Source: an uncultured Eubacteriales bacterium
Lineage (GTDB): Bacteria > Bacillota > Clostridia > Oscillospirales > Oscillospiraceae
Direction of reading: 5' to 3'
Assembly: GCA_900544765.1 (NCBI GenBank)
Contig: UQWI01000016.1
Location: forward strand, 1-56,210
DNA: 56,210 nt
Position numbers and translations under genes: made by a program. Of this stretch, positions 32,748-41,831 are shown one piece after another. Numbering within the stretch: position 1 is the first letter of the stretch; every line of letters starts with the position of its first letter. A model generated the notes under the pieces. It made no database searches. It worked only from the letters and a program-made list of their open reading frames with translations, and was not told the DNA's origin.

Positions 32748-34724
32748 CTATCTGCCCGCCTTCCTGCCGCGACCCGGCGCGGGCTTTTTCGCGCTTTGAC
32801 GCGGTTTTTCCGCAGTCCCGGCCGTTTTCCGCGACGGCTTTGCAGCGGGCTTTCCGCCGCCCTTTGCGGCTTTCGAGACTGGCTTGGCGGGGCTTTCGCC
32901 CTTTTTCCCGTAGTGCTCGGGCCGGACCAGGCAGCCCTTGCCGTAGCCGATGAGGTCCTCCCTGCCCGCCTTGCGCAGAGCCTCGATGACCAGGCGGCGG
33001 TTGGCCGGGATGGTGTATTGCAGCAGCGCGCGCTGCATCGCCTTCTCATGCGCCGAGCGCGCGACGTAGACCTCGCTCATGTCGCGAGGGTCTATGCCCG
33101 TGTAGTACATGCAGGTGGATATTGTGCCGGGCGTGGGGTAGAAATCCTGTACCTGCTCGGGACGCCTGCCCGTGCGGTGGAGAAACTCCGCGAGCGAAAT
33201 TGCGCTCTCAAGCGTGCTGCCGGGATGGCTGCTCATAAGGTAGGGTACGACGTACTGCTCCTTGTCGTAGCGCTGGTTGAGCCGCCTGTACTTGTCCATG
33301 AAGCGCTCGTAGACGTCGATGTGCGGCTTGCCCATGTAGTCGAGGACATAATCTATACAGTGCTCCGGCGCGACCTTGAGCTGGCCGGAGATGTGGTAGC
33401 GCACCAGCTCTGAGAAAAAGTCGCCGCTCTTGTCACAGAGCATGTAGTCGTAGCGTATGCCGCTGCGCACGAACACCTTCTTGACTCCGGGTATTTTGCG
33501 CAGCTTTCGCAGCAGCGCAAGGTAGTCCGAGTGGTCGGCGTCGATGTTCGGGCAGGGCGTGGGCGCAAGGCAGCTGCGGTTGGCGCACATGCCGCTCTTG
33601 AGCTGCTTTTGACAGCTCGGGTGGCGGAAATTTGCGCTCGGGCCGCCCACGTCGGAGACGTAGCCCTTCCACAGCGGGTGATGCGTCATGGCCTCGACCT
33701 CGCGTATCACGCTCTCGTGGCTGCGCGAGGTCACCATGCGGCCCTGGTGGAAGGCCAGCGCGCAGAAGTTGCAGCCTCCGAAGCAGCCGCGGTTGTGTAT
33801 GACGGAAAAGCGCACCTCCTCTATCGACGGGACGCCGCCCATCTCATCGTACATCGGGTGCACCTCGCGGGTATAGGGCAGCTCGGCCACGCGGTCAAGC
33901 TCTTTCGTCTCGAGCGGCATGGCGGGCGGGTTCACCACCAGCCAGCGCTCGCCGTGCTTCTGTGCAAGGGTTTTGCCGCGCACGGGGTCGTGCTCTGCGT
34001 ACTCTATGCGCGTCGCTTCGGCATACGCCCTCTTGTCGGCGCAGACCTCCTCATAGCCGGGCAGGATAACCGCCCCCTCCGGCGCGCTTGAGCCGATATA
34101 CGCCGTGCCGCGTATGTCGTGCATCGTCGAGATGTCCTCGCCGCTTTTCAGGCGGCGGGCAATCTCTATGGTGGCGTACTCTCCCATGCCATAGACGAGC
34201 AAATCAGCCTTGGCGTCGAATATGACGCTGCGGCGCACCTTGTCCTGCCAATAGTCGTAGTGGGCAAAGCGCCTGAGGCTCGCCTCCAGCGAGCCTATCA
34301 CGACGGGCAGGCCCGGGAAGGCCTCGCGCGCCCGGTTGGCGTACACCGTCACGGCGCGGTCGGGCCGCAGCCCCATCTGCTTGCCGGGCGAATAGAAGTC
34401 CTCGTGACGGCGGTGGCGGCTGGCCGTGTAGTGCGCGACCATGCTGTCGAGGTTGCCCGCGCCTATCATAACGCCGAGGCGTGGCCGTCCCATGGCCTCA
34501 AACGCCGCGGCGCTGTGCCAATCCGGCTGGCAGAGCACGGCCACGCGGAAGCCCTCGGCCTCCAGCACGCGCGCTATAACCGCCGTGCCGAAGCTCGGGT
34601 GATCGACATAGGCATCCCCGCCCACGACGAGGAAGTCGTACCACCACCAGCCGCGCTCGTGCATGTCCTCGGCGGATACGGGCAGGAAGTCCGCCCTCGT
34701 CGGCTTTACATACTCATTGCTCAT
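32748..34724 (-). CDS. ygiQ: YgiQ-family radical SAM protein
   Basis: A 658-residue radical SAM enzyme of the YgiQ (UPF0313) family. The N-terminal domain resembles a cobalamin-binding fold (RERGWWWYDFLVVGGDAYVDHPSFG). The 4Fe-4S cysteines lie in NRGCFGGCNFCALAFHQG. The C-terminal basic tail (KSAKKPAPGRGRKAGR-like, rich in Lys and Pro) is disordered. Substrate not known for the family. ATG overlaps the upstream stop by four bases. Confidence 0.93.
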   Translation of the reverse strand: MSNEYVKPTRADFLPVSAEDMHERGWWWYDFLVVGGDAYVDHPSFGTAVIARVLEAEGFRVAVLCQPDWHSAAAFEAMGRPRLGVMIGAGNLDSMVAHYTASRHRRHEDFYSPGKQMGLRPDRAVTVYANRAREAFPGLPVVIGSLEASLRRFAHYDYWQDKVRRSVIFDAKADLLVYGMGEYATIEIARRLKSGEDISTMHDIRGTAYIGSSAPEGAVILPGYEEVCADKRAYAEATRIEYAEHDPVRGKTLAQKHGERWLVVNPPAMPLETKELDRVAELPYTREVHPMYDEMGGVPSIEEVRFSVIHNRGCFGGCNFCALAFHQGRMVTSRSHESVIREVEAMTHHPLWKGYVSDVGGPSANFRHPSCQKQLKSGMCANRSCLAPTPCPNIDADHSDYLALLRKLRKIPGVKKVFVRSGIRYDYMLCDKSGDFFSELVRYHISGQLKVAPEHCIDYVLDYMGKPHIDVYERFMDKYRRLNQRYDKEQYVVPYLMSSHPGSTLESAISLAEFLHRTGRRPEQVQDFYPTPGTISTCMYYTGIDPRDMSEVYVARSAHEKAMQRALLQYTIPANRRLVIEALRKAGREDLIGYGKGCLVRPEHYGKKGESPAKPVSKAAKGGGKPAAKPSRKTAGTAEKPRQSAKKPAPGRGRKAGR

Positions 34725-35824
34725 TCAAGTTCTCCATAGTACCAGCCGGAAACGCCCTCGTGCTTGACGAGATAGCCCCGGCTCGTGGTTTCTATCACGC
34801 TGACCTCGTCTCCGGCCTCAAGCGGCAGGGCGTAGTCGGTGCAGTCGTTGCAGCGGACAACGCCGCTCTCTCCGTACAGGTATTTTGTCAGGATGTCGAG
34901 CTCGTATCCCGTGCGCACATGCCGCACACGGGAAAACTCCTCGCCCCTGCTGAGTATTTCGACCTGATTGTCGCCCCAGCGTATATATGTGCTCGGCCCG
35001 CCGCCCGCCTGGGCGCTCTTCACGCGGCGCACCGGGAAGGGGTCGTAGGCGATAAGGCCAAAGTCATCGCTGCCGTCATGCGGTATGACGAGGGCGTTGA
35101 GCTGCCCGTCGTCCTTGAGGACGCAGCCGCCGTCTATGCTGATAATATGGCTGTCCCGGTCTATAATGGGGTTGGCGCAGCAGACGTCGCCGCCGTATAG
35201 CTGCACCGGCCAGTGGCCGACGATGACCCACTTGTCGAATTTGCGGCCCTGGCCCATGAAGTCGTCGTTCTTCATGCAGTCCCAGCCGTCCCAATGCCCG
35301 GGGTCGCCTTTCGGCAGGCCGCCGTGGACAAAGATGTAGCTGTCCGTCTCTATGACCTGCGGCATACTGGCCAAAAACTCGAACTCGCGCGGGAACATCG
35401 CGCCAAGGGTGCGGTAATAGTTCTCTATGTCGAAGTCCTTGTCCACCACTATGCCCGCGGCGTCGCACATCTGCTGCAGCAGGCCGGGGCCGTTGCCGTT
35501 GGCGTTCGTGAGCAGGTAGTCCTTAACATACCAGTCACGGCAGGGCATGGAGTGGTTGTGCTCGTCGTACCAGTAGTCGCAGTTGCCGAGCACGAACCAA
35601 CAGTTCACGCGCTCCTTCAAGTCCATGAGAAAGTGCAGCGTGTCGAGGCTGCTCGGGCCCTTTTCCATCGTGTCCCCGCAGAACACTACCGTGTCCCCGG
35701 CCGTGGGGGATATCTTCTCCAGCAGGCCCTTCAGGTAGGGCAGGTTGCCGTGTACATCCGAAATTGCGAATATGCGTCCGTGCCCGGTGAAGCGTCTGCG
35801 CTCAATACGCGCTTGCATCAACAT
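34721..35824 (-). CDS. metallophosphoesterase with C-terminal SH3-like domain
   Basis: A 367-residue calcineurin-like phosphatase. Metal-binding motifs are ISDVHGN, GDTMEKGP, LGNCDYW and FVHGGLPKGD, then VGHWP. The layout resembles Ser/Thr or diadenosine-type phosphatases. Residues about 300-367 look like an SH3-type domain (LEAGDEVSVIETTSRGYLVKHEGVSGWYYGELE), which is odd for a protein with no signal peptide. The start codon overlaps the upstream stop (TAATG), so it is translationally coupled. Confidence 0.87.
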   Translation of the reverse strand: MLMQARIERRRFTGHGRIFAISDVHGNLPYLKGLLEKISPTAGDTVVFCGDTMEKGPSSLDTLHFLMDLKERVNCWFVLGNCDYWYDEHNHSMPCRDWYVKDYLLTNANGNGPGLLQQMCDAAGIVVDKDFDIENYYRTLGAMFPREFEFLASMPQVIETDSYIFVHGGLPKGDPGHWDGWDCMKNDDFMGQGRKFDKWVIVGHWPVQLYGGDVCCANPIIDRDSHIISIDGGCVLKDDGQLNALVIPHDGSDDFGLIAYDPFPVRRVKSAQAGGGPSTYIRWGDNQVEILSRGEEFSRVRHVRTGYELDILTKYLYGESGVVRCNDCTDYALPLEAGDEVSVIETTSRGYLVKHEGVSGWYYGELE

Positions 35825-36963
35825 TACAATGTACGCTCCATGAGGATCTGGTCGCTAGACACGCCCGGCTCTATGCGCAGGTCGTGGAAGCCGTAGTGGT
35901 GATAGAAGCCTATCGCGTGCTCGTTGGTCACGGCGACGTGCAGCCGCACCGCGCTGCGCTTCTTCTTGAAAAAATACGCGTCGGCCATACCTATGAGCTG
36001 CACGCCCAGGCCGTGGCCCCGGTACTCGGGCAGGAGGTAGAGCAGGCTTATCCAGCCGCAGTTGAGCTCCTTGCCGCGCTTGGGGTCGAGCTCGAGCACG
36101 CCCACCGGCGTGTCGCCGGAGAGCACCTTCAGCAGGCTCTCAGGATCCCTGGCGGCGTGGCTGCGCGCGCTGGAGAGGTAAACGCTGCTCATAAATCCGG
36201 CGTCGGTGCCGTGCGCGGCTATCCAGGAGTCGCGGTAGCAGCCGGTGTAAAAATCCGCCTCCTGCCTGCTGCGCGGATTGAGCGGGGCGAAGCGCAGGCT
36301 GCTCGGATCCTCCTTCTTCGTGTCGCGCCACCACTGCTGCTTGGCGAAGGTGGACAGCTCGCCCAGGTGGCTGTTGTCGTTGTAGTACTCCACCGTGAAT
36401 TTGCCGCCGTCGTAGTACAGCAGGCTGACGGAGGTGTTGTCGCCGTGGTGCATCGAGGTGTCGCTGAGCTCCATGCCCATGGCGCGCATGAGGAAGGTCT
36501 TTATGCACATGCCGTGCGCGACTATCGCCACGGTCCTGCCCTCGTTTGCGCGCGCTATCTCGGTTATGGCCGCGGTCATGCGCGCGCCGCACTGTACGAA
36601 GCTCTCGCAGCCGGGCACCACCCACTTCTCGGGGTCGTTGTTGAAATTGTACATCTGCTCGGGCCACTTGTAGGAGAGGTCGCCCCAGCTGTCGCCCTCC
36701 CAGACGCCCATGTGTATTTCGCGCAGCTGCCTCGAGGTGTGCAGCTCCAGGCTGCGCCCGCGCAGGATGGCGCCCGCCGTCTCCTTCGTGCGCTCCAGGT
36801 CGCTGGAATACACGGCGTCTATGTGTATGTCCTTGAAACGCTCGGCCAGGGCGTCTATCTGCTTTTTGCCCCGTTCCGTCACCTTTCCGTTCCAATGCCC
36901 CTGCGCACGGCGGAAGAGGTTCCCCTCCGCCTCGGCGTGGCGTATGAGATATATCGTCGTCAT
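35824..36963 (-). CDS. histidine phosphatase-GNAT fusion
   Basis: A 379-residue two-domain protein. Residues 1-210 are a phosphoglycerate-mutase-like histidine phosphatase with LIRHAEAEGN (catalytic His), the acid in REIHMGVWEGDSW, and VAHGMCIKT (second His). Residues about 225-379 are a GNAT acyltransferase with the acetyl-CoA loop YLLPEYRGHGLGVQLIGMA and the end HVAVTNEHAIGFYHHYGF. Start set at the ATG after GGGAGAAAGC. First gene of the four-gene operon. A shared substrate for both activities is not known. Confidence 0.87.
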   Translation of the reverse strand: MTTIYLIRHAEAEGNLFRRAQGHWNGKVTERGKKQIDALAERFKDIHIDAVYSSDLERTKETAGAILRGRSLELHTSRQLREIHMGVWEGDSWGDLSYKWPEQMYNFNNDPEKWVVPGCESFVQCGARMTAAITEIARANEGRTVAIVAHGMCIKTFLMRAMGMELSDTSMHHGDNTSVSLLYYDGGKFTVEYYNDNSHLGELSTFAKQQWWRDTKKEDPSSLRFAPLNPRSRQEADFYTGCYRDSWIAAHGTDAGFMSSVYLSSARSHAARDPESLLKVLSGDTPVGVLELDPKRGKELNCGWISLLYLLPEYRGHGLGVQLIGMADAYFFKKKRSAVRLHVAVTNEHAIGFYHHYGFHDLRIEPGVSSDQILMERTL

Positions 36964-37109
36964 GCTTTCTCCCGTCCCGTCGATATTGACCATTAGGCCC
37001 AACTCGTTTATAATACTAGGGTATAATTGCCGGTTATAGTGCCGGCGTGTAATGCCACTTGCTATTTTACAATATTCGCTCGATAGAAGCAAGCGGCGCG
37101 GAGGTCAAT

Positions 37110-39341
37110 GTGAAAGTTATACATTTGATAAGCGGCGGCGACACGGGCGGGGCAAAGACCCACGTCCATTCCCTGCTGCATGCATTGGGTAAAACCGCCG
37201 AGGTCACGCTCGTCTGCTTCCGTGACGGCCCCTTCGCCGAGGAGGCGAGGGCCCTGGGCATAGACACGCGCGTCTACCCCGGCCGCTTCTTTGCCGCCCT
37301 CGGCCAGGTGGAGGAGCTGATAAGGGACGAGGGCTTCGAGCTCATACACTCGCACGGCTCGCGCGGAAACCTTGCCGGGGCTCTGCTCGCCCGGCGCACC
37401 CGCCTGCCCATCGTCAGCACCATACACAGCGACTGGAAACTCGACTACATGGGTCGTCCCATGGCCGCGATGACCTACGGCGTGCTCAACTCCTGGGCGC
37501 TGCGCCACATCAAATACCACGTCGGCGTCTCAGACGCGATGCGCCGCCTGCTCATCGAGCGCGGCTTCCGCCGCAACGACACCTTCGCCATATATAACGG
37601 AATAGACTTCGGCCGCAGCATACCCGCGACTGACCGTGCGGCGTTTTATAAGCGTGTCGGCGCCGGGGTTGAGCCCGGCGACGTCGTCATCGGCGCGGCC
37701 GCCAGGCTCGACCCGGTCAAGGACCTGGCCACCCTGGTGCGCGCCGTGGCCGAGGCGCGCAAGAGCGCCCCGAACCTCAGGCTCGTCATCGCCGGAGAGG
37801 GCGCGGAGCGCCCGAACCTCACCGCTCTTGCCGAAGAGCTGGGCATGTCCGACTCCCTGACGCTCTGCGGCTGGCTCGACGACATGGACGAATTCTACGG
37901 CTCCATAGATATCAACGCCCTCACGAGCCTGTCGGAGACCTTCCCCTACGCCATCACCGAGGGCGCGGCGCACCGCCTGCCCACGGTCTCCACCCGCGTG
38001 GGCGGCATACCGAAGCTCATAATAGACGGCGAGACGGGCTACCTCGTCGACGTCGGGGACTACAAGACGCTCGGTGAGAGGATAGCCCGGCTGGCGCTGG
38101 ACGGCGCCCTGCGCTCCGCGCTCGGCGCGGCGCTTTTCGAGAAGGCCTCGCGCGAGTACTCCATAGACGCCACCTGCCGCGAGCAGATAGAGGTCTACAG
38201 ACAGATACTCGAGCGCGAGGGCAGCGGCGGACGCGCGGGCGTGCTCATCTGCGGCGCCTACGGCATGGGCAACGCCGGAGACGAGGCCATACTCGACGCG
38301 CTGGTCGGCGAGATGCGCTCCATCGACCCGCTTATGCCGCTCACCGTGCTCAGCCGCGACCCCGAGGGGGCCTGCTCCAGGCTCGATGTCGAGGCCGTAC
38401 ACACCTTCAACGTGCCGAAGGTGCTGAGCATTATGAAGCGCCGGACTCTCTATATCAACGGCGGCGGCAGCCTCATACAGGACGTGACCAGCCGCCGCAG
38501 CCTCTGGTACTATCTCTTTACGCTCCGCGCGGCCAAGGCGCGCGGTTGCCGCGTCATGATGTACGGCTGCGGCATCGGGCCCGTCACGCGCGAGGGAGGC
38601 GTGGAGAGCGCGAAAAAGACGCTCAACAGCTGCGTCGACGTCATCACCCTGCGCGAGCCGGACAGCATAGAGGAGCTCGCGCGCTTCGGTGTGGACAAGC
38701 CGGAGATAATCCTCGCCGCCGACCCGGCCCTGACGCTTCTGCCTGCCTCGAGGGCCGAGGTGGACTCGGCCCTCGCCTCGGCGGGGGCGGACCCCGCCGG
38801 CCGCTACGCCGGATTCGCGCTCAGGCTCTGGCCGGGCTTCGCCCCAAAGGCGCAGGCCATAGCGGAATGCGCAAAGTACCTGTATGAAAAACACGGCCTG
38901 ACGCCGCTGTTCATACCCATCAACCACAAGAGCGACTCCGACGCCGCCGAGGCGGTGGCGAAGCTGCTCGGCGATGTGCCGCACACGCTGCTGCCCGGCC
39001 CTCTGCCCTCCGGCCTGGCGATAGGCATCCTGGGCCGCATGGAGGTCGTAGTATCCATGCGCCTGCACGGGCTCATCTTCGCAGCGGGGCAGGGCACGCC
39101 GGTCGTCGGCGTGAGCTACGACCCGAAGGTCACCGCGTTCCTGCGCTGCATCGACGGCGAGTGCGTAAAGCTCGAGGATGTGTCCGGCGGCGAGCTTTGC
39201 GGCCTGGCAGACGCCGCGCTCTCCAAGCGCCGCGACGAGGCCGCCCTGCGCGAGAGCGTGAAAAAGCTGCGCGAGCTTGAAGGGCGCAATTCGCTCGCGG
39301 CGGCTCGCCTGCTCGGCAAGGAGGTAGTGCGTAATGGTTAA
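37110..39341 (+). CDS. GT4 glycosyltransferase-CsaB pyruvyltransferase fusion
   Basis: A 743-residue fusion. Residues 1-380 are a GT-B, GT4-type glycosyltransferase (HLISGGDTGGAKTHVHSLL, HSHGSRGNLAGALLARR, and the nucleotide-sugar part ETFPYAITEGAAHRLPTVSTRVGG). Residues about 388-740 are a polysaccharide pyruvyl transferase, CsaB type (GAYGMGNAGDEAILDALV, YINGGGSLIQDVTSRRSLWYY, YGCGIGPV, and SMRLHGLIFAAGQGTPVVG). CsaB adds pyruvate ketals to secondary cell-wall polymers, which then anchor S-layer-homology proteins. The fused partner probably adds the sugar of the same polymer. The GTG start follows GGAGG. Confidence 0.9.
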   Translation: MKVIHLISGGDTGGAKTHVHSLLHALGKTAEVTLVCFRDGPFAEEARALGIDTRVYPGRFFAALGQVEELIRDEGFELIHSHGSRGNLAGALLARRTRLPIVSTIHSDWKLDYMGRPMAAMTYGVLNSWALRHIKYHVGVSDAMRRLLIERGFRRNDTFAIYNGIDFGRSIPATDRAAFYKRVGAGVEPGDVVIGAAARLDPVKDLATLVRAVAEARKSAPNLRLVIAGEGAERPNLTALAEELGMSDSLTLCGWLDDMDEFYGSIDINALTSLSETFPYAITEGAAHRLPTVSTRVGGIPKLIIDGETGYLVDVGDYKTLGERIARLALDGALRSALGAALFEKASREYSIDATCREQIEVYRQILEREGSGGRAGVLICGAYGMGNAGDEAILDALVGEMRSIDPLMPLTVLSRDPEGACSRLDVEAVHTFNVPKVLSIMKRRTLYINGGGSLIQDVTSRRSLWYYLFTLRAAKARGCRVMMYGCGIGPVTREGGVESAKKTLNSCVDVITLREPDSIEELARFGVDKPEIILAADPALTLLPASRAEVDSALASAGADPAGRYAGFALRLWPGFAPKAQAIAECAKYLYEKHGLTPLFIPINHKSDSDAAEAVAKLLGDVPHTLLPGPLPSGLAIGILGRMEVVVSMRLHGLIFAAGQGTPVVGVSYDPKVTAFLRCIDGECVKLEDVSGGELCGLADAALSKRRDEAALRESVKKLRELEGRNSLAAARLLGKEVVRNG

Positions 39342-39888
39342 GGCCGCGGCCGTCGTCACCGGCGACGGCGCAGAGCTGCAAAGCCTGCTGGACGGCATGT
39401 TCTTCGGTGAGGTGCCGAACTTCAGCCTAAGCGCCGTCGTGGCGACGGAGCCGGGTTCCGTCGCCCTGCGCCGCGCGGAGGCCCAGCACATAGCCACATA
39501 CACGGTGGATGCGGGCATCTTCCCCAACGCAGCCACGTTCACACGCGCCCTGTCGGCCAAGCTGCAGGACATCGACGCGGAGATGGCCGTGCTTGTCTCC
39601 CTGGAGCCGGAGCCCGCGGAGAGCTTTTACCGCGAATACTCGGGCAAGTGCGTCTGCTTGCGGCTCAGCGAGCGCCTGAAGGGCGCGGCTGAGCGGGGCG
39701 ACGGCGCCGTCGTGGCCACCGCGCTGCTGGCCGACGCCGACGGCAGCGAGGCCCGCCGCTACGGCCGCGTGAGCGCCGAGGTCAAACCCGGCGACAGCGT
39801 GTCGCAATTGCGCCGCCGTCTGGTTGAAAGCGGCGCAGGCGAGCTGCTGACAAAGGCACTCAAGGACTACATGCGCGAGTTCCACTAA
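39334..39888 (+). CDS. PurN-like formyltransferase-fold protein lacking catalytic residues
   Basis: A 184-residue protein resembling glycinamide ribonucleotide formyltransferase. AAVVTGDGAELQSLLDGM aligns with VVLISGNGSNLQAIIDA of PurN and the HIATYTVDAGIFPNAATFTRAL stretch matches as well. The catalytic block of PurN (NIHPSLLP with Asn and His, plus a later Asp) is replaced by CLRLSERLKGA, and the folate-loop Asp is missing, so it should not transfer formyl groups. It overlaps the CsaB fusion by eight bases. It may bind a ligand or be a scaffold. Function unknown. Confidence 0.75.
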   Translation: MVKAAAVVTGDGAELQSLLDGMFFGEVPNFSLSAVVATEPGSVALRRAEAQHIATYTVDAGIFPNAATFTRALSAKLQDIDAEMAVLVSLEPEPAESFYREYSGKCVCLRLSERLKGAAERGDGAVVATALLADADGSEARRYGRVSAEVKPGDSVSQLRRRLVESGAGELLTKALKDYMREFH

Positions 39889-39893
39889 AAAAA

Positions 39894-39916
39894 TTCGGCG
39901 GCTGACGCCGCCGAAA
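39894..39916 (-). terminator. terminator of the HD-protein gene
   Basis: On the minus strand TTCGGCGGC pairs with GCCGCCGAA around GTCA and is followed by seven T residues. Confidence 0.88.
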
Positions 39917-39920
39917 ACCC

Positions 39921-40481
39921 TTATTCCTCCGACGCGAGCTTGGCGCGCGTCTCCTCGTTCGAGAGCTCCCGCACTTCGGCGAGAAAGGCAAACGGCGCGC
40001 AGTCATCGACGCCGTAGGTGAGGTTCAGCTCCCGCTCCAAGTCCAGCCAGGTACTCAGCGGGGCCTCGTTGTGCTGAATGACGGCCTCCAGCCTGTCGAG
40101 CGCCTTGTAGAACTTTGCCTCCGGAGTGGCGCGCTCCTCCATCTCGGCGTAGAGCGCGTCCAAATACTCCGCCCTGTCCGGCAGCTTCGCCGTAAGTGCG
40201 TGTATGGCGTCGAGTTCACGGCTCTCGTCGCGCTCGGTCTTGAGGAAGCTCGGGATATCCCCCGTGACGGCCTCGCCCCAGTCGTGTATGAGGCACATGC
40301 GCAGCACCTTGTCCATGTCCAGCTCAGGGAACTCACCCTCGAGCAGCAGCGCCATGCAGCAGACTCGGAAGGTGTGCTCGGCCACGCTCTCGTGCCGGCC
40401 GGTGTGCGTCCAGCTGTGGCGGGTGTTGCACTTCATATTCTCAAGGATGTGGAGAAAGTCCATAAATTCTGCGGGTTTCAC
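39921..40481 (-). CDS. HD-domain nucleotidase, YfbR-like
   Basis: A 186-residue HD-domain hydrolase. Metal ligands are His in RHSWTHTGRHESVAEHTF and the HD pair in CLIHDWGEAVTGDIPS, with the final Asp in KALDRLEAV. YfbR relatives remove phosphate from deoxynucleoside 5-prime monophosphates. The GTG start has an AAAGGGGG site. Monocistronic. Confidence 0.86.
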   Translation of the reverse strand: MKPAEFMDFLHILENMKCNTRHSWTHTGRHESVAEHTFRVCCMALLLEGEFPELDMDKVLRMCLIHDWGEAVTGDIPSFLKTERDESRELDAIHALTAKLPDRAEYLDALYAEMEERATPEAKFYKALDRLEAVIQHNEAPLSTWLDLERELNLTYGVDDCAPFAFLAEVRELSNEETRAKLASEE

Positions 40482-40553
40482 GCGGATGCGCCCCCTTTCC
40501 GCCGACTATGATATCACAGCGGGGCGGGCATTGCAACTTTACGAGGTGAGCAA

Positions 40554-41831
40554 ATGATAAGATTGTACAACGGCCTGGTCATGCCCATGGTTTCGGACTG
40601 CTCCGTGGCCCCCGGCGAGGTCTGGACAGACGGCGGCAAAATAGCCTACGCCGGTCCGGCCAGGGACGGCGAATTGCCCGCGTTCGAGCGCGAGATAGAC
40701 TTAAAGGGCGACCTGGTCATGCCGGGCTTCAAAAATGCACACGCGCACTCGGCGATGACCTTCCTGCGCTCTTATGCGGACGACCTGCCGCTGCAGAGCT
40801 GGCTCTTCGACAAGGTGTTCCCGCTCGAGGCAAGGCTCACGCCGGAGGCGGTCTACGCCTTTACGCGCCTGGCCATACTCGAGTACCTCGCGGGCGGAAT
40901 CACCGCGAGCTTCGACATGTACTTTTACCGCGACGCCTACGCCCAGGCGAACATAGACAGCGGCTTCCGCACCGTTATATGCGGCGCGCTCTCCGCCGGG
41001 GACAAAATATCGACCGCGGCGGACGACTACAAGAAGTACAACTCCATGGGCGAGCTCATAAGCTACCTGCCCGGCGTCCACGCCGAGTACACCGCGGACG
41101 AAAAGCTCCTGCGCGGTATGAGCGAGCTTGTCCGCGAGCTCAAGAGCCCCTTCTGGACGCACAACAGCGAGACGAAGAGCGAGGTCGACGGCTGCTTTGA
41201 GCGGCACGGCATGTCGCCCACGGAGTATTTGGACTCACTGGGCCTCTACGACTTCGGCGGAGGCGGCTACCACTGCGTGTGGTTCAGCGAACGCGACATG
41301 GATATCTTCGCCGAAAAGCAGCTCTGGGCCGTGACCTGCCCCGCGTCCAACGCCAAACTTGCCAGCGGTATAGCGCCTCTCGGCCGCTTTAAAAAGCGCG
41401 GCATACGCCTCGCCGTCGGCACCGACGGCCCGGCCTCCAACAACGCGCTGGACATGTTCCGCGAGATGTACCTCGCCTGCGTGCTGCAAAAGCTCTCGCA
41501 CTCCGACGCAGCGGCCTGCCCGGCCGAGGACGTGCTCATGGCCGCCTGTTCCGGCGGCGCAAGGGCCATGGGCCTCGGCAGCTGCGACTGCCTCGCTGAA
41601 GGCAAGGCGGCAGACCTGGCCGTCATCAGTATGAGCAGGCCCAACATGCGCCCTGTGCACGACATAGCCAAAAACCTCGTCTACTCCGGCACGCGCGACT
41701 GCGTTCGCCTGACGATGGTTGCCGGGAAGATACTCTATGAAAACGGGGAGTTCTTTGTCGGCAGCGACGCCTCCGGGATATATGAGGAGGCCGAAAAATA
41801 CACCAAGGAGCTGATAGACCGTGATGATTGA
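40554..41831 (+). CDS. amidohydrolase, MtaD/SAH deaminase-like
   Basis: A 425-residue metal-dependent hydrolase of the cytosine/SAH deaminase superfamily. Ligands seen: HxH in NAHAHS, His in WTHNSET, His in GYHCVWF, Asp in GTDGPASNN. Family members deaminate S-adenosylhomocysteine or 5-methylthioadenosine, or similar purine and guanidine substrates. First gene of a four-gene operon with a dipeptidase, a cupin and a MarR regulator, which might point to a substrate other than adenosine compounds. Confidence 0.86.
   Translation: MIRLYNGLVMPMVSDCSVAPGEVWTDGGKIAYAGPARDGELPAFEREIDLKGDLVMPGFKNAHAHSAMTFLRSYADDLPLQSWLFDKVFPLEARLTPEAVYAFTRLAILEYLAGGITASFDMYFYRDAYAQANIDSGFRTVICGALSAGDKISTAADDYKKYNSMGELISYLPGVHAEYTADEKLLRGMSELVRELKSPFWTHNSETKSEVDGCFERHGMSPTEYLDSLGLYDFGGGGYHCVWFSERDMDIFAEKQLWAVTCPASNAKLASGIAPLGRFKKRGIRLAVGTDGPASNNALDMFREMYLACVLQKLSHSDAAACPAEDVLMAACSGGARAMGLGSCDCLAEGKAADLAVISMSRPNMRPVHDIAKNLVYSGTRDCVRLTMVAGKILYENGEFFVGSDASGIYEEAEKYTKELIDRDD

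Noticed and set aside
37530..39572. 680-codon minus-strand frame opposite GT4-CsaB
   Set aside because: No start signal and no motif; antisense of a highly conserved fusion gene.
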